Shown here: positions 7,797-8,280 of the stretch, piece by piece
How the letters are laid out: each line of letters opens with the position of its first letter
Position numbering within the stretch: position 1 is the stretch's first letter
Assembly: GCA_022562835.1 (NCBI GenBank)
Contig: JADFOM010000096.1
Span: 1 to 8,280 of the forward strand
Reading direction: 5' to 3'
Length of the DNA stretch: 8,280 nt
From: Acidobacteriota bacterium
GTDB taxonomy: Bacteria; Actinomycetota; Acidimicrobiia; Acidimicrobiales; SHLQ01
Program-made: the position numbers and the translations under genes
Notes under the pieces: model-generated
What the model was told of the DNA's origin: nothing
The model's input: only the letters and a program-made list of their open reading frames with translations
The model's database searches: none

Positions 7797-7949
7797 ATGA
7801 GGGATTGCCCGCCCGTCACACCGAGGGGAACGAAGTTGTCGGCATCACCGCTCGAACTCGATCAGCAGACCTGTCGCGACGCGGAGGCGCTGCACGGTGT
7901 CACTGGCGCCTTCGACGCCTCGCCTGGCCCCGATACGGTGCAGCCGTGA
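7797..7949 (+). CDS. Possible 50-residue ORF overlapping the radical SAM start
   Basis: ATG 7797 to TGA 7947-7949, 50 residues; I do not recognise it. It contains ELDQQTCRDAEALHG. Its stop overlaps the GTG start of the next gene as GTGA (7946-7949), the usual geometry of translational coupling, and the 3' half has GC-rich third positions. There is no clear ribosome binding site and no homology I can recall, so it may be only a chance frame or the tail of a truncated gene. Confidence 0.2.
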   Translation: MRDCPPVTPRGTKLSASPLELDQQTCRDAEALHGVTGAFDASPGPDTVQP

Positions 7950-8176
7950 ACCAACCACGACGGCTGCGCCCCGCCCAGCTCGCGGCAGCCGAACGTCTCG
8001 ACGAGCCAATGGTGTTCGGGCGGACGTCAGTTCGCTACGTGGAGCCACGGTCCATCCTGACGGCTGCGTCGGGCTTCATGAGCCGCTACCGGTTCACCCT
8101 CAACCCGTACCGCGGTTGCGCCTACGGCAACTCGCTTTGCGGTAAGCAGTTGCGATTACCATGCGCCAGTTATTGA
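7946..8176 (+). CDS. SPL-like radical SAM protein, N-terminal fragment only (interrupted)
   Basis: 76 residues from GTG 7946 (ATG 8009 also in frame). From about residue 27 the protein reads like the start of SPL-family radical SAM proteins: TSVRYVEPRSILTAASGF (27-44), then FTLNPYRGCAYG (50-61). In the family this is followed by C-S-Y-C-Y to complete the C-x3-C-x2-C [4Fe-4S]-binding motif. Here it reads CAYGNSLCG: the first and third Cys remain, the middle one is Asn, and the next residues (GKQLRLPCASY) bear no resemblance, ending at TGA 8174-8176. The whole catalytic barrel is missing. The gene is therefore broken at about 8126, the same place where the sequence becomes hairpin-rich. It cannot be functional as drawn. 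Confidence 0.65.
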   Translation: MNQPRRLRPAQLAAAERLDEPMVFGRTSVRYVEPRSILTAASGFMSRYRFTLNPYRGCAYGNSLCGKQLRLPCASY

Positions 8177-8256
8177 CGGGTATTGCCCGCCTCAATGCGA
8201 CTTAGCCCCTCCAATAACTAACCTTTCGCCCAAAAGCATTGCAGGTATTGGATACC
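8127..8256. repeat. Cluster of inverted repeats at the right end
   Basis: Four dyads are readable. (1) GCAACT-C-GCTT / AAGC-AGTTGC, 8127-8153, 10 bp with one bulged C and a 6-nt loop. (2) ATTGA-CGGG / CCCG-cc-TCAAT, 8172-8196, 9 bp with a 2-nt bulge and 5-nt loop. (3) CCTCAATGC / GCATTG-c-AGG, 8190-8245, 9 bp with one bulge and a 37-nt loop. (4) GGTAT-TGG-ATACC, 8244-8256. Dyads 2 and 3 share bases 8190-8196 and exclude each other. The stretch looks lower in GC than the rest and holds no recognisable gene. It may be the end of a mobile element; the type is not identified. Confidence 0.6.
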
Positions 8257-8280
8257 ACGAGGTTCGGCACAGGGAGGGTC

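Noticed and set aside
8127..8280. Integron attC site or tRNA-derived att site.
   Set aside because: Bulged hairpins are suggestive, but I found no RYYYAAC/GTTRRRY pair at suitable spacing and no tRNA T-loop; not enough to name an element.

Overview
The window is a bacterial chromosome-like segment of moderately high GC. Gene content points to an actinobacterium, and my best guess is the Acidimicrobiia/Ilumatobacter side of the phylum. The grounds are a CarD protein that aligns along its whole length with mycobacterial CarD, GTG starts, probable leaderless promoters, and a secreted protease carrying a cell-wall-adhesion type module that I associate with such genomes. This placement is inference from family recognition; no search was run.

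Left part (1-2281): the 5' 580 codons of a membrane-anchored sulfatase/phosphoglycerol-transferase-like enzyme run off the left edge on the minus strand. A 226-bp spacer with a two-copy 27-bp tandem repeat separates it from a divergent small two-TM potassium-channel-like protein on the plus strand. Middle (2282-4987): a myo-inositol-phosphate synthase (ino1, minus strand) is divergent from a LysR-type regulator (plus strand) across a 56-bp AT-rich gap with a palindrome, suggesting local control of inositol synthesis. The regulator is followed, after three 17-bp direct repeats, by an SRPBCC ligand-binding-fold protein. Then (4988-7386), on the minus strand, come a trypsin-like serine protease, carD and a universal stress protein; carD and usp are 30 bp apart and may be co-transcribed.

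Right end (7387-8280): this is the disturbed part. The protease begins inside an adhesion-type domain and lacks a signal peptide. It abuts, head to head, a plus-strand zinc-ribbon/DUF4190 membrane protein whose coding start overlaps the remnant protease frame. Farther right is the N-terminus of an SPL-like radical SAM protein that is recognisable up to its cysteine motif and then breaks. It runs into a stretch of about 150 bp that looks lower in GC and carries at least four inverted repeats and no recognisable gene. Either a rearrangement and a mobile-element insertion, or misassembly, would explain this.

Most of the window is ordinary housekeeping or stress content. I found no CRISPR array, tRNA, rRNA or clear defence system. 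The points most worth checking are the two broken-gene junctions at the right end, the hairpin cluster there, the tandem repeats in two intergenic gaps, and the possible Bacteroidota-like ancestry of the inositol-phosphate synthase.
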